Assembly: GCF_030316855.1 (NCBI RefSeq)
Contig: NZ_JASZYR010000009.1
Span: 62,001 to 126,000 of the forward strand
Length of the DNA: 64,000 nt
Direction: 5' to 3'
Source: Variovorax sp. J22P240
Lineage (GTDB): Bacteria; Pseudomonadota; Gammaproteobacteria; Burkholderiales; Burkholderiaceae_C
Under the pieces are notes generated by a model, which saw nothing but the letters and a program-made list of their open reading frames with translations, searched no databases and was not told the DNA's origin. Positions 8,630 through 16,518 of the stretch are shown here, piece after piece. The number at the start of each line of letters is the position of its first letter. Position 1 is the first letter of the stretch. A program made the translations under genes and the position numbers.

Positions 8630-9457
8630 ATGAAGAAGATCTCGCGCCTGGCGCTGGCAATCGCAGCCGTCGGCATCATGACCTTGCATCTCGCAACGCC
8701 TGTCGGCGCGGCGACGCCCGTCGCGCCGCAGGCAAGACCAACCATCGTGCTGGTCCACGGCGCTTTCGCCGATTCGTCGAGTTGGAACAATGTGGCGCGA
8801 AGCCTTCGCGCCCGGAGCTTTCCCGTTATTGCGGTTGCGAACCCGCTTCGGGGAGTCAAGTCCGATGCGGCGTACGTCGCCGCGCTCGTCGCGTCAGTCA
8901 AAGGGCCGGTCGTGCTGGTCGGCCACTCCTACGGTGGTTCGGTCATCTCTGCCGCCGCAGATGGAAAAGCCAACGTGAAGGCCTTGGTCTTCGTCGCGGC
9001 ATTCGCCCCCGATGTGGGGGAGTCAGCGGTCGATCTTTCGGGCAAGTTTCCAGGGAGCACGCTCGGTCCGACGCTTGCGCCGCCCGTTTCGTTGCCCGAC
9101 GGAGCCAAGGACCTCTACATCCTCCAGGACAAGTTCTCCAGTCAGTTCGCTGCCGACGTGCCGCCGGCGGCCGGCTACCTGATGGCCGTCGCGCAACGGC
9201 CCATCACCGAGAGTGCCTTGGTCGAGGTGGCTCCTGCGGCGGCATGGAAGACGATTCCATCGTGGTTCATCTACGGCGATCGTGACAAGAACATTCCACC
9301 TGCTGCGCTGGCATTCATGGCCGAACGAGCGAAGTCGAAGAAAACGGTGGTTGTGAACGGAGCGTCGCATGTGGTCATGATTTCCAAGCCCAACGCGGTG
9401 AGTCGCCTCATCGTCGCGGCGGCCGAGGCCGTTGAGGCGGACGCGGTGCAGCCTTGA
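8630..9457 (+). CDS. exported alpha/beta hydrolase
   Basis: A 275-residue protein with a classical signal peptide (residues 1-29, ending PVGAAT). The hydrolase core has the oxyanion motif LVHGAFADSSSW, nucleophile elbow GHSYGGSV (Ser near residue 102), acid in YGDRDKNIP and His in GASHVVM. The pattern matches the group of esterase-like hydrolases common in Burkholderia and Streptomyces, probably periplasmic here. AAAGGA precedes the ATG at 8630. The substrate is unknown; the context of Ohr and peroxiredoxin suggests processing of damaged lipids or xenobiotics. Confidence 0.82.
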   Translation: MKKISRLALAIAAVGIMTLHLATPVGAATPVAPQARPTIVLVHGAFADSSSWNNVARSLRARSFPVIAVANPLRGVKSDAAYVAALVASVKGPVVLVGHSYGGSVISAAADGKANVKALVFVAAFAPDVGESAVDLSGKFPGSTLGPTLAPPVSLPDGAKDLYILQDKFSSQFAADVPPAAGYLMAVAQRPITESALVEVAPAAAWKTIPSWFIYGDRDKNIPPAALAFMAERAKSKKTVVVNGASHVVMISKPNAVSRLIVAAAEAVEADAVQP

Positions 9458-9491
9458 GCGGATCCCGACGTAGGCGCTGCCCGCGAGGCGC

Positions 9492-9562
9492 ATTGGTGCG
9501 CGGCAGGAAACACCGCGATCCCCGCCGGCCGCCTACCGTTCCGACGCGGCAAAGCCTAGGCT
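9492..9562 (+). promoter_or_regulatory. shared-architecture promoter, site C (peroxiredoxin unit)
   Basis: ATTGGTG (9492-9498), 9 nt, AAACACCGCG (9508-9517), 16 nt, -35 TACCGT (9534-9539), 17 nt, -10 TAGGCT (9557-9562). It lies 85 bases before the small exported protein that heads the peroxiredoxin-bestrophin unit. Confidence 0.68.
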
Positions 9563-9647
9563 CACAGGGTCAGGGTCGTCGCTCCCGATGCCGCGCAACA
9601 CAGCGTCTCGATGACGACTGCGAACCATCGATCCAGGAGGACCATTC

Positions 9648-9872
9648 ATGAAAACATCTGAACGAGCGCGCCGGCTCCAAGGCGCCGCAGGCAGCATTGC
9701 GATCGTCATGACGATCGCGGTCAGTTCTGTGCTTGCTGCCTCGGAGGCGTTGCAGGAGACGCCTGGAAGTGCGATACGTGCATTCTGTGATGCGTTCGGC
9801 CAAGCGCACGGCGCACCGCATGCGTCATCGCTCGATGCAGGCGAAGCGATCGCCGACGGGAGCTTGCCATGA
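9648..9872 (+). CDS. small exported protein, unknown
   Basis: A 74-residue product preceded by a near-perfect AGGAGG site. The N-terminal half is a signal peptide or membrane anchor (AGSIAIVMTIAVSSVLAAS); the rest is short and contains one Cys (RAFCDAFG). Its stop overlaps the start of the peroxiredoxin gene (ATGA), so the two are translationally coupled. No family was recognised. A role in delivering or sensing the oxidant handled by the peroxiredoxin is only a guess. Confidence 0.6.
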   Translation: MKTSERARRLQGAAGSIAIVMTIAVSSVLAASEALQETPGSAIRAFCDAFGQAHGAPHASSLDAGEAIADGSLP

Positions 9873-10501
9873 CGCGTGCCGACCTGTACGGACGCGGCTC
9901 CGTCGCTTCGGGTGCTCTGACCGATGGTGCGGACGACGTCTTCGATGCGACAGGGATCGCGGCGCGCGCCAAGCGCGCCGGGGACCCCGCACCCGATGTG
10001 GTCCTGCCTGACGCCTTCGGCAATCCGGTGCGCCTTTCCAAGCTTTGGCGCAAGGGGCCACTGGTGATCGTCTTCTATCGCGGCGGATGGTGCACCTACT
10101 GCAACTTGCAGTTGCGCGCATGGCGCCAGCAGGAGAGCGAGTTGGCGCGGCTGGGCGCCACGCTGCTGGCGATCTCGCCGCAGACACCCGACAACTCGCT
10201 GAGTACCGCCGAGAACAATGAGCTCGCGTTCACGGTCTTGAGCGACTCTTCCCTGGAAGCGGCAAACGGATTCGGTATCGCGTTCACGCTCCATCCGGAA
10301 CTGGTGGACTTCTATGGCTCGGTCGGAACCGATATACCGGTGTTGAACGGCAACGGGCTGTGGGTGCTCCCCGTTCCGTCTACATATGTGGTTGACCGCA
10401 CCGGTCGCATCCGGTTCGCCCTGATCGAGGAGGACGCCCGGCAACGCGTCGAGCCGCTCGATGTCATCGCAGCCATCGAGGAACTGGCGCTTCACGCCTA
10501 G
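9869..10501 (+). CDS. peroxiredoxin-like AhpC/TSA family protein
   Basis: A 210-residue thioredoxin-fold protein. The active-site stretch is FYRGGWCTYCNLQLRAW (Cys near residues 74 and 77), a CxxC arrangement found in the PRX-like subfamily rather than the usual peroxiredoxin TxxC. The fold continues with LLAISPQTPDNS, a cis-Pro region PVPSTYVVDRTGRI and a C-terminal helix. It likely reduces peroxides or acts as a thiol-disulfide oxidoreductase in the cytosol. It is in one unit with the small exported protein upstream and the bestrophin gene 12 bases downstream. Confidence 0.85.
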   Translation: MTRADLYGRGSVASGALTDGADDVFDATGIAARAKRAGDPAPDVVLPDAFGNPVRLSKLWRKGPLVIVFYRGGWCTYCNLQLRAWRQQESELARLGATLLAISPQTPDNSLSTAENNELAFTVLSDSSLEAANGFGIAFTLHPELVDFYGSVGTDIPVLNGNGLWVLPVPSTYVVDRTGRIRFALIEEDARQRVEPLDVIAAIEELALHA

Positions 10502-10513
10502 CGAACATCCATC

Positions 10514-11521
10514 ATGCACCTGGGCAAGACCTACAGAGTTTCCGAGTTTCTCGTCTGGACGCGGCGCCAGATCTACGTGCTGCTTGCGGTAGGCGGCATC
10601 CCCGTGATCCTCTACCAGGTACTCGGCCTGCGGTGGCTCACGCTTCCGCTGACCGTGGTCGGGCTCCTCGGAACGGCAACATCGTTCATCGTCGGTTTCA
10701 AGAACGTCCAGACCTACAACCGCACGGCCGATGCGCAGCACGTGTGGACTTCCATCCTCAACAGCAGCAGGTTCTGGGGCATCTGCGTCCGTGGCTTCGT
10801 GGCCAAGCCTGCCGACACCCGCGACCTCGTCGAGCGGCATGCGGCATGGTTGACCTGCCTGCGCTACGAACTCAGGACGCCTAGGGTGTGGGAGTCGATG
10901 GAAAAGGCCTCGCATGCCGAGTATCGCCGCGCCTATCGCATTCCCGAACGTGAGACGTCCATCGACGAGGAGCTGTGCAAGTATCTGTCGGAGGAGGAGC
11001 AGCGCCAGATCCTGAAGGCCAGCAACAAGGCCACCCAAGTGCTCTGGCTTCAGGGGCGCGCGCTCAGGCGACTGCTGGACGAGGATGGCATATCGCTCAC
11101 TTCCTACATCGAGCTGAACAAGATTCTGAAAGAGTTCATCGAGCAACAGGGGCGCGCGGAGCGCCTCAAGAACTTCCCGTACCCGCGGCAGTACGCAATC
11201 ATCAACACGATCTTCGTATGGGCCTTCTGTGCGCTGCTTCCGTTCGGTCTGCTCAAAGAGTTTGACAAGCTCAACGAAGGCATCGCGGGCTTCATGCAGG
11301 GCAGCATGGTTTGGCTCGTCATTCCGTTCAGCGCAACCATCTCGTGGATGTACACGTCGCTGGAGCAGGTCGGGGAGAGCACGGAGAACCCCTTCGAAGG
11401 CAGCGCCAACGACGTGCCTATCACGCAGATTGCCAAGATGATTGAGCGCGAGTTGAAGGAAATCATCGGCGATGCCGATCTGCCCGCACTGCCGGAGCCG
11501 ACGAACGACATCATTCTTTGA
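10514..11521 (+). CDS. bestrophin-family anion channel
   Basis: A 335-residue membrane protein of the bestrophin/UPF0187 family. Hydrophobic spans lie near residues 17-55 and 225-285; family marks include SFIVGFKNVQTYNR, FPYPRQYA (inner pore region) and the C-terminal ESTENPFEGSANDVPI. Bestrophins form pentameric chloride or cation channels in the inner membrane. Placement 12 bases after a peroxiredoxin gene links ion flux to the redox unit. The family call is strong; ion selectivity is unknown. Confidence 0.88.
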   Translation: MHLGKTYRVSEFLVWTRRQIYVLLAVGGIPVILYQVLGLRWLTLPLTVVGLLGTATSFIVGFKNVQTYNRTADAQHVWTSILNSSRFWGICVRGFVAKPADTRDLVERHAAWLTCLRYELRTPRVWESMEKASHAEYRRAYRIPERETSIDEELCKYLSEEEQRQILKASNKATQVLWLQGRALRRLLDEDGISLTSYIELNKILKEFIEQQGRAERLKNFPYPRQYAIINTIFVWAFCALLPFGLLKEFDKLNEGIAGFMQGSMVWLVIPFSATISWMYTSLEQVGESTENPFEGSANDVPITQIAKMIERELKEIIGDADLPALPEPTNDIIL

Positions 11522-11542
11522 GCGATCTCGCTGGGCCGCTCG

Positions 11543-11613
11543 ATTGGTGCGTGGCGCTCAACATGGTGCGCTCGTGTGCATGGCTACCGCGGGCGACGCC
11601 CCAAACCTACGAT
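11543..11613 (+). promoter_or_regulatory. shared-architecture promoter, site D (AhpD-NmrA-Ohr-LuxR unit)
   Basis: ATTGGTG (11543-11549), 9 nt, CAACATGGTG (11559-11568), 16 nt, -35 TACCGC (11585-11590), 17 nt, -10 TACGAT (11608-11613). It is the promoter of the four-gene unit beginning at 11700. Confidence 0.72.
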
Positions 11614-11699
11614 CAAGGCGCTTCATCGCGATCTTCGCAAACCGGGCAGCTCAGCCGCTCTGAGCCAAGGCATCTGCCGCCTCTTCAAAGGAATCTGTC

Positions 11700-12179
11700 A
11701 TGACCCAACGCGTCAACTACGTCGAGCAGTCTCCCGAACTATTCAAGAAGTTCGTCGAGTTTCTCAACGCCATCAAGGAAAGCTCCATCGAAGAGCCGAT
11801 TCGCGATCTCGTGTCCATCCGAACGTCCCAGCTCAACGGCTGCGCCTTCTGCCTGGACATGCACGTCAAGCAGGCGAAGATCCACGGGGAGCGCGAACTG
11901 CGGCTCTACCATCTCGCGGCATGGCGCGACTCGGCACTGTTCATTCCGCGTGAGCGCGCGGCACTGGCGTGGACCGAGGTGCTGACCAAGCTGCCTGAGC
12001 AAGGTGTGCCCGACGACATCTACGACCGTGTGCGCACGCAACTGTCGGAAAAGGAGATTTCCGACCTCACCTTCCTGGTGATGTCCACCAATGCGTGGAG
12101 TCGTCTGAACATCGGCTTCAAGAGTGTGCCCGGCGCTTCCGACAAGGTCTTCGGGCTGGACAAGGCCAAGCTCTCCTGA
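11700..12179 (+). CDS. AhpD-like carboxymuconolactone decarboxylase-family protein
   Basis: A 159-residue all-helical protein with the AhpD-type active site EPIRDLVSIRTSQLNGCAFCLDMH, that is Cys-x-x-Cys followed by His three residues later. Members of this family act as alkylhydroperoxidases coupled to lipoyl or thiol donors. It heads a unit with a NmrA-like reductase, an Ohr and a NarL-type regulator, all tightly spaced. The ribosome site AAAGGAA precedes the ATG. AhpD-like chemistry fits with Ohr in the same transcript. Confidence 0.87.
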   Translation: MTQRVNYVEQSPELFKKFVEFLNAIKESSIEEPIRDLVSIRTSQLNGCAFCLDMHVKQAKIHGERELRLYHLAAWRDSALFIPRERAALAWTEVLTKLPEQGVPDDIYDRVRTQLSEKEISDLTFLVMSTNAWSRLNIGFKSVPGASDKVFGLDKAKLS

Positions 12180-12206
12180 TTCATTCACTCGCGAAGGAAA
12201 GCGATC

Positions 12207-12962
12207 ATGAAAATCGTTGTCATCGGTGGCTCCGGGCTCATCGGCTCAAAGGTCGTCAACAGGTTGCGTGCCCGTGGGCACGAGGTCATTGCGGCTTCGC
12301 CCGCTTCGGGCATCAACACGATCACGGGCGAGGGCCTCGACGCCGCGCTCGTCGGCACCCAGGTGGTGCTGGACGTGGCGAACTCCCCGTCGTTTGAAGA
12401 CAAGGCCGTCTTCGACTTCTTTCAGACCTCGGGTCGCAACCTGCTGGCCGCCGAGGCCAAGGCCGGCGTCAAGCACCATGTGGCGCTGTCGGTGGTCGGC
12501 ACGGCCCGGCTGACCGAAAGCGGCTACTTCCGCGCCAAGATCGAGCAAGAGAGGCTCATCCGCGAATCGAAGATGCCCTACACCATCGTCCACTCAACCC
12601 AGTTCTTCGAGTTCTTGGGTTCTATCGCGCAATCCGGCGCGGAAGGTGACACCGTCCATCTTTCGCCGGCCTTCGTGCAGCCGATTGCGTCGGACGATGT
12701 CGCGGCGGCGGTGGCCGACTACACCTTGGGCTCGCCGCTCAACGCGGTGGTCGAGATCGCGGGGCCGGAGCGTGTGCGCCTGTCCGAACTCGTTCAACGC
12801 TTTCTCAAGGCTTCGAGCGACTCGCGCACCGTGGTGCCGGACGTGCATGCGCGTTACTTCGGAGCGGAGCTCAAGGACGATACGCTCGTGCCGGGCGCCA
12901 ACCCGCGCATCGGTGCGCTCGACTTCGACGCCTGGTTCGCGCTGCCCAAGGCGCCTCGCTGA
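12207..12962 (+). CDS. NmrA-like NAD(P)-binding oxidoreductase
   Basis: A 251-residue atypical short-chain dehydrogenase with the Rossmann motif VVIGGSGLIGSKVV (residues 4-17), the segment YFRAKIEQERLIRESKMPYTIV typical of NmrA/complex-I-type SDRs, and a C-terminal substrate domain. The canonical SDR Tyr-x-x-x-Lys is only partly kept (YFRAK). It may be a quinone or aldehyde reductase, or a redox sensor binding NADP without catalysis. Its TGA overlaps the ATG of the next gene by one base, showing tight coupling to the Ohr protein. Confidence 0.85.
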   Translation: MKIVVIGGSGLIGSKVVNRLRARGHEVIAASPASGINTITGEGLDAALVGTQVVLDVANSPSFEDKAVFDFFQTSGRNLLAAEAKAGVKHHVALSVVGTARLTESGYFRAKIEQERLIRESKMPYTIVHSTQFFEFLGSIAQSGAEGDTVHLSPAFVQPIASDDVAAAVADYTLGSPLNAVVEIAGPERVRLSELVQRFLKASSDSRTVVPDVHARYFGAELKDDTLVPGANPRIGALDFDAWFALPKAPR

Positions 12963-13591
12963 TGCCAGCGCCTCCGCCGCAACCGGTCACGAAAACGATG
13001 TGCCCAGACCCGGCGTCCCCTGCGTCGCGAGGACCGTCGAAGCGGGCTTCGCGTCAGGGGCCGCCAACTCAAGGAGTTGCGGCGGAGCCGCTCAACGTGT
13101 CCAAGCTGCAACCCCCGCCGGTGACGCTGCTGAACAAGTACCAGGGGCCAAACTTCCTGGCGCTCTATTCGACGAAGGTCACGGCCAGCGGCGGAGAGGC
13201 AGAACACGCGCGTGCCTCGGGTATCGTGCGCGCCGAGGATGGAAACCTCGACGTGCAGTTGCGGCTTCCGCCTGAGCTCGGCGGCGAAGGCGGCGGAACG
13301 AATCCCGAGCAGCTGTTTGCAGCGGCGTTCGCCGCGTGCTTTCACGGCGCGCTCAACTTGCTTGCAGCCAGGAGCGGTATCGCGCTTCGCGGCTCGAGCG
13401 TTCAGGTCTCTGTCGCACTCGGGCGGGATCCGGTCGATGGACTCTTCGCGCTCTCGGCTGACGTTCGTATTTCCTTGCCAGGCGTCGAGAAGGGCATCGC
13501 TGAAGAGCTGGTGCGCAGCACCGAACGATTCTGTCCCTATGCAAAGATGGCAAGGAACGGATTCAACAGCATCGTCGCACTGGCGACGTAG
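12962..13591 (+). CDS. Ohr-family peroxidase with N-terminal extension
   Basis: A 209-residue protein whose last 150 residues are a complete Ohr domain with Cys126 (FAACFHGA) and Cys191 (RFCPYAKM) and the ELGGEGGGTNPEQLF helix start. The first 50 residues are Pro/Ser/Arg-rich, contain one Cys (residue 14) and have no counterpart in ordinary Ohr; a later GTG start (13098) would remove most of the extension. Start at 12962 is supported only by the one-base overlap with the upstream gene. Closest relative in the window is the Ohr at 5646. Confidence 0.85.
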   Translation: MPAPPPQPVTKTMCPDPASPASRGPSKRASRQGPPTQGVAAEPLNVSKLQPPPVTLLNKYQGPNFLALYSTKVTASGGEAEHARASGIVRAEDGNLDVQLRLPPELGGEGGGTNPEQLFAAAFAACFHGALNLLAARSGIALRGSSVQVSVALGRDPVDGLFALSADVRISLPGVEKGIAEELVRSTERFCPYAKMARNGFNSIVALAT

Positions 13592-13605
13592 AGATTGGAG
13601 CCGAA

Positions 13606-14277
13606 ATGACCGCTCAGGCCGCAGCCTCGAAGATCAGCGTGGCAGTCACGCATCGCGACACCTATGTCGCCGCCGGCATCGCCGCGCTGCTTCGCTCTCG
13701 CGCGGACTTTGCGGTGCAAATGGGCGAGACCGACGCGTCCGCTGCCGACGTCCTCGTGACCGACTACGCGACAGGCCTGCATGGTGCGACCGCGACCGTT
13801 CGAAGTCGCCGGAGTACCGCGAGTTCGTCGCTGATCGTCACTGACCAGAACGCGGGATTGCAGATTCGCCGGGCCGTGGATGCGGGAATCCGCGGCTACG
13901 TGCTGCAGGACTGCACGGCCGATGAACTCTCGGAAGCGGTGCGCTGCGTCGCGGTGGGCCGCAGGTACCTTTCCGATTCGGTGGCGGAGCAACTGCTGGA
14001 CAGTCTGACTTTTGTCGTGCCGACGGGCCGCGAGCTGGAGGTTCTACATCTCATTGCCCGCGGATTGAACAACAAGGACATCGGTCGCCACCTGGGCATC
14101 GGCGAGGGCACGGTCAAGAGCCATGTGAAAGCCATTCTGGGGAAGCTCGGAGAGCCGACGCGGACTGCCGCATTGCGGGAAGCGCGTCGTCGGGGCTTGC
14201 TCACGGAGGAGCGGCCACCGATGTCCAGTGCCGGCCCGCGTGCTTCGATGCGCAGCCAACGCGACGGCCTGCTGTAA
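13606..14277 (+). CDS. NarL/LuxR-family response regulator with degenerate receiver
   Basis: A 223-residue regulator. The N-terminal receiver keeps the phospho-acceptor position (Asp53 in VLVTDY) but the usual acidic pair after beta-1 is replaced by THRD and the late Lys by Gln (GYVLQDC), so phosphorylation may be weak or absent. The C-terminal HTH is normal: TGRELEVLHLIARGLNNKD and GIGEGTVKSHVKAILGKL. It is the last gene of the AhpD-NmrA-Ohr unit and is the only DNA-binding protein inside the promoter cluster at 3-19 kb, making it the first candidate for the activator of that regulon (inference). Confidence 0.85.
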   Translation: MTAQAAASKISVAVTHRDTYVAAGIAALLRSRADFAVQMGETDASAADVLVTDYATGLHGATATVRSRRSTASSSLIVTDQNAGLQIRRAVDAGIRGYVLQDCTADELSEAVRCVAVGRRYLSDSVAEQLLDSLTFVVPTGRELEVLHLIARGLNNKDIGRHLGIGEGTVKSHVKAILGKLGEPTRTAALREARRRGLLTEERPPMSSAGPRASMRSQRDGLL

Positions 14278-14306
14278 CCGGGCCGTGCGAAGGCACTGAG
14301 GACAGT

Positions 14307-14349
14307 CAAATCCCAGATGTTCGGGATTTGAGGGCGCCCGATCGGCGCC
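14307..14349. terminator. two adjacent inverted repeats after the regulator gene
   Basis: CAAATCCC (14307-14314) pairs with GGGATTTG (14323-14330) around an 8-base loop, and GGCGCC at 14333-14338 pairs with GGCGCC at 14344-14349 around CGATC. Neither is followed by a T run. They may end the AhpD-LuxR transcript or serve as operator sites. Confidence 0.4.
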
Positions 14350-14496
14350 GAACCATCCGCTCCGTCCATGACTTGGATCGGTATTCCGCGACGTTCATTT
14401 GCTCAGAAGCGCTCTCTGCTCAAGGTGAGTCATGCCCGCAGAAACTCGCTCTCGCTCAGGAGAGAGCTCAGTGTTTCCTTCAAAGGCAGTCGCATT

Positions 14497-14567
14497 GTTG
14501 ATGCCTTTTCGACAACACCGTAGTACCCCAAGGCAGTCTTCCGAGCAGAGAAGCCGGTGCCTAGCAT
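14497..14567 (+). promoter_or_regulatory. shared-architecture promoter, site J (pagL)
   Basis: GTTGATG (14497-14503), 9 nt, CAACACCGTA (14513-14522), 16 nt, -35 TTCCGA (14539-14544), 17 nt, -10 TAGCAT (14562-14567). It ends 88 bases before the PagL start. Confidence 0.68.
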
Positions 14568-14654
14568 TGGATGCATTGCGGCGCAGGCGTCGGACGACTT
14601 CGTCGTTGGGATGCCTCCATCTTGATCGTCGCTTCATCCAACAAGAGGGGCTTC

Positions 14655-15248
14655 ATGCAATCGTGCCTGCCATCCTTGATCCGCGCTACTTGGCGGGGTC
14701 GCGCTGTTCAATCGATTCTCCTGAGCGCGGTGGCGCTGTCCGGATCCGCCAATGCCGGTGAGGCATTGCTGCGCAATCTCAACTCGGCCTACGTGCAGGC
14801 CGGCGCAGGAGATGACGTCGCATCGGCAACGATCGGCGTCACATGGGACTTGCCGTGGCGCCTTGAGAACGATTGGGGACTTTGGGAGGGGTACCTGGAC
14901 TTTTCGCTGGGACGTTGGCGCATCTCGAGGAGCGCGGCGTGGTCCGGGCGCCATGAAGTGACGCAGGTTGGCATTACGCCGGTGATCCGGCTGCGACCGC
15001 GGGGCTGGAGTCATTTCTTTTTCGAGGCAGGCATCGGAGCCAACTGGATCTTCCCGATCTATGGCAACGGGTCGCGGCGATTCAGTACGGCGTTCAATTT
15101 CGGCGACCACCTGGCCTTAGGCTGGCAATTCGGTGCGGCGCTTGAGCAAGAGGTGACGCTGCGCCTGCAGCATTTCTCGAACGCTGGCATCAAGCATCCG
15201 AATCCTGGCGAGAACTTCGTGCAACTGCGCTACGCGTACAGATTCTGA
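14655..15248 (+). CDS. pagL: lipid A 3-O-deacylase, PagL-type
   Basis: A 197-residue outer-membrane protein with signal peptide (about residues 1-32, ending GSANAGEA). The body is an eight-strand beta-barrel pattern, and the C-terminal signature LQHFSNAGIKHPNPGENF contains the His-Ser pair and Glu of the PagL active site; the last residue is Phe, as in outer-membrane barrels. PagL removes the 3-O-acyl chain of lipid A. AGAGGGG precedes the ATG at 14655; longer starts upstream lack this. The promoter match puts envelope remodelling under the same control as the peroxide genes. Confidence 0.87.
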   Translation: MQSCLPSLIRATWRGRAVQSILLSAVALSGSANAGEALLRNLNSAYVQAGAGDDVASATIGVTWDLPWRLENDWGLWEGYLDFSLGRWRISRSAAWSGRHEVTQVGITPVIRLRPRGWSHFFFEAGIGANWIFPIYGNGSRRFSTAFNFGDHLALGWQFGAALEQEVTLRLQHFSNAGIKHPNPGENFVQLRYAYRF

Positions 15249-15265
15249 GGCGAAGGAAATAGGCC

Positions 15266-15430
15266 ATGTCTAACCTGTCCATGCCCACTTCGCCCCCTGT
15301 GCCCAAGCGACCTTCATCGCGGCCGGCGCCGCTCGTGCGCGCGCGTCCTACGGGGTGCGCCGTGCGCATCAGGCCGACATACCTGAGCAGGCTGCTTTGG
15401 TTGTTCGACGTTGTCAACCACGGTCGGTGA
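15266..15430 (+). CDS. possible small basic protein (54 residues)
   Basis: ATG at 15266 follows a good GAAGGAAA site and opens a 54-residue frame, Pro- and Arg-rich at first and ending WLFDVVNHGR. It fills the space between pagL and the next gene. No family was recognised; support is the ribosome site and spacing only. Confidence 0.35.
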   Translation: MSNLSMPTSPPVPKRPSSRPAPLVRARPTGCAVRIRPTYLSRLLWLFDVVNHGR

Positions 15431-15450
15431 TGCTTCCGAAGGGGCAATCG

Positions 15451-15966
15451 ATGGTCATACTCAGTATCAGCCTTGAGAAAGTTTCCAACGGGATTCGCAA
15501 CGGCGCGCCAACAGGCCCCGTTGGGCACCCACTACGCTGCAGCTTTGTCGATCGAGTGCAAGAGTCTCAGCGCGATGTCGCATTCATCGCGCTGCTTGAC
15601 GCCTATCGAGCGACGGGCGGTCTCTTGCGCTGGCATGACTTGGCCCAACTGCAGTCCGGACGTGGTACCGGTGACCACGCGAGCCTCTCGCGCTCGATCG
15701 CTTCGGGAGAGATCCTGTGCTTCGAATGGAATCAATCCGTTTGGGTGCCAGCGTTTCAGCTTGACCGAAGAGGTCTTGGAGCGAGAACCGAGACGCGGCG
15801 TGTGTTGGCCGAGCTGTCAGGAGTCTTCGACGGCTGGTCGGCCACGCAATGGTTCGTTGCCCCGAATGCATGGCTTGGGGACCGCATCCCCCTCGAACGG
15901 ATGGATACGCATCTTGATGCAGTCCTCGACGCCGCGCGCGCCGACCGATTTGCCGCGATGGGTTGA
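15451..15966 (+). CDS. protein with MbcA/ParS/Xre-like C-terminal domain
   Basis: A 171-residue soluble protein. The C-terminal part (about residues 120-171: W-x2-PNAWLGDRIPLERMDTH-x-DAVLDAA) resembles the antitoxin toxin-binding domain DUF2384/MbcA-ParS-Xre, in which the W-x-x-xPN...LG...PLE..T pattern is typical. No partner RES-domain toxin gene is adjacent, so a classical toxin-antitoxin role is doubtful. The start at 15451 was chosen for the GAAGGGG site 5-6 bases upstream. Its place after pagL may be chance. Confidence 0.6.
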   Translation: MVILSISLEKVSNGIRNGAPTGPVGHPLRCSFVDRVQESQRDVAFIALLDAYRATGGLLRWHDLAQLQSGRGTGDHASLSRSIASGEILCFEWNQSVWVPAFQLDRRGLGARTETRRVLAELSGVFDGWSATQWFVAPNAWLGDRIPLERMDTHLDAVLDAARADRFAAMG

Positions 15967-16008
15967 GCGTCCTCCCGCAGTACTCGCCTGGCACGGGGGG
16001 CGATCTGT

Positions 16009-16239
16009 TTAGAAGGGCTCGTAGGCTGCAGCTCCAACGGTTTCGACCGGAGTGATCGGAGTGGCGTCGTACGGCTCCTGTGGCGGCGGCATTGTCAAAT
16101 TCATTGTGGAGGCGAAGGGATCTGTGATCCGGTCGACTGAAGCCGGAGCCCGAACGGCAGCGTCTACTGGCTGCATAGCGTAGAGCACCGTCATAGCAGC
16201 GAGGATCGAAAGCAATGCGGACGCAAAGATCTTGGTCAT
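16009..16239 (-). CDS. small exported protein, unknown
   Basis: A 76-residue product with a clear signal peptide (MTKIFASALLSILAAMTVLYAM, cleavage near VDAA) and a short Pro-rich mature part ending AAYEPF. It is transcribed to the left from promoter site H. No homologous family was recognised. Its divergent neighbour at 16625 is driven by a back-to-back copy of the same promoter. Confidence 0.6.
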   Translation of the reverse strand: MTKIFASALLSILAAMTVLYAMQPVDAAVRAPASVDRITDPFASTMNLTMPPPQEPYDATPITPVETVGAAAYEPF

Positions 16240-16358
16240 GATTCGTAGTCACCAGTTGATTGAAGCGGCTGCCTTCTGTGGTACTCGGGCAGATGTGATC
16301 CGCAATTGCTTGGGTAAGCAAATCTGCTTTTGTCGTCGCCATGCCGTTGCGTGCTCAA

Positions 16359-16429
16359 AGCGTAGGGGCGTGTCGGGAAGCGCGGTAGAGATGTGCAGGG
16401 GATCACGGTGTTGAAGGTCCAACACCAAT
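16359..16429 (-). promoter_or_regulatory. shared-architecture promoter, site H (leftward)
   Basis: Read on the minus strand: ATTGGTG (16429-16423), 9 nt, CAACACCGTG (16413-16404), 16 nt, -35 TACCGC (16387-16382), 17 nt, -10 TACGCT (16364-16359). This copy shows the dyad most clearly: GGTGTTG, six bases, CAACACC. Confidence 0.72.
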
Positions 16430-16447
16430 CCCTATGGACGCTTTTGT

Positions 16448-16518
16448 GTTGGTGCCCACCGGGATACACCAAGTTGCGAGAGAGAGATCTACCGACAAGC
16501 GCATTGAATTCCTAGCAT
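16448..16518 (+). promoter_or_regulatory. shared-architecture promoter, site I (rightward)
   Basis: GTTGGTG (16448-16454), 9 nt, ATACACCAAG (16464-16473), 16 nt, -35 TACCGA (16490-16495), 17 nt, -10 TAGCAT (16513-16518). Its operator begins 18 bases from that of the leftward site H, forming a divergent pair. Confidence 0.65.

Noticed and set aside
15451..15966. Toxin-antitoxin module based on the ParS/MbcA-like domain
   Set aside because: No RES-type toxin or other small toxin gene is adjacent, so only the domain similarity is reported.
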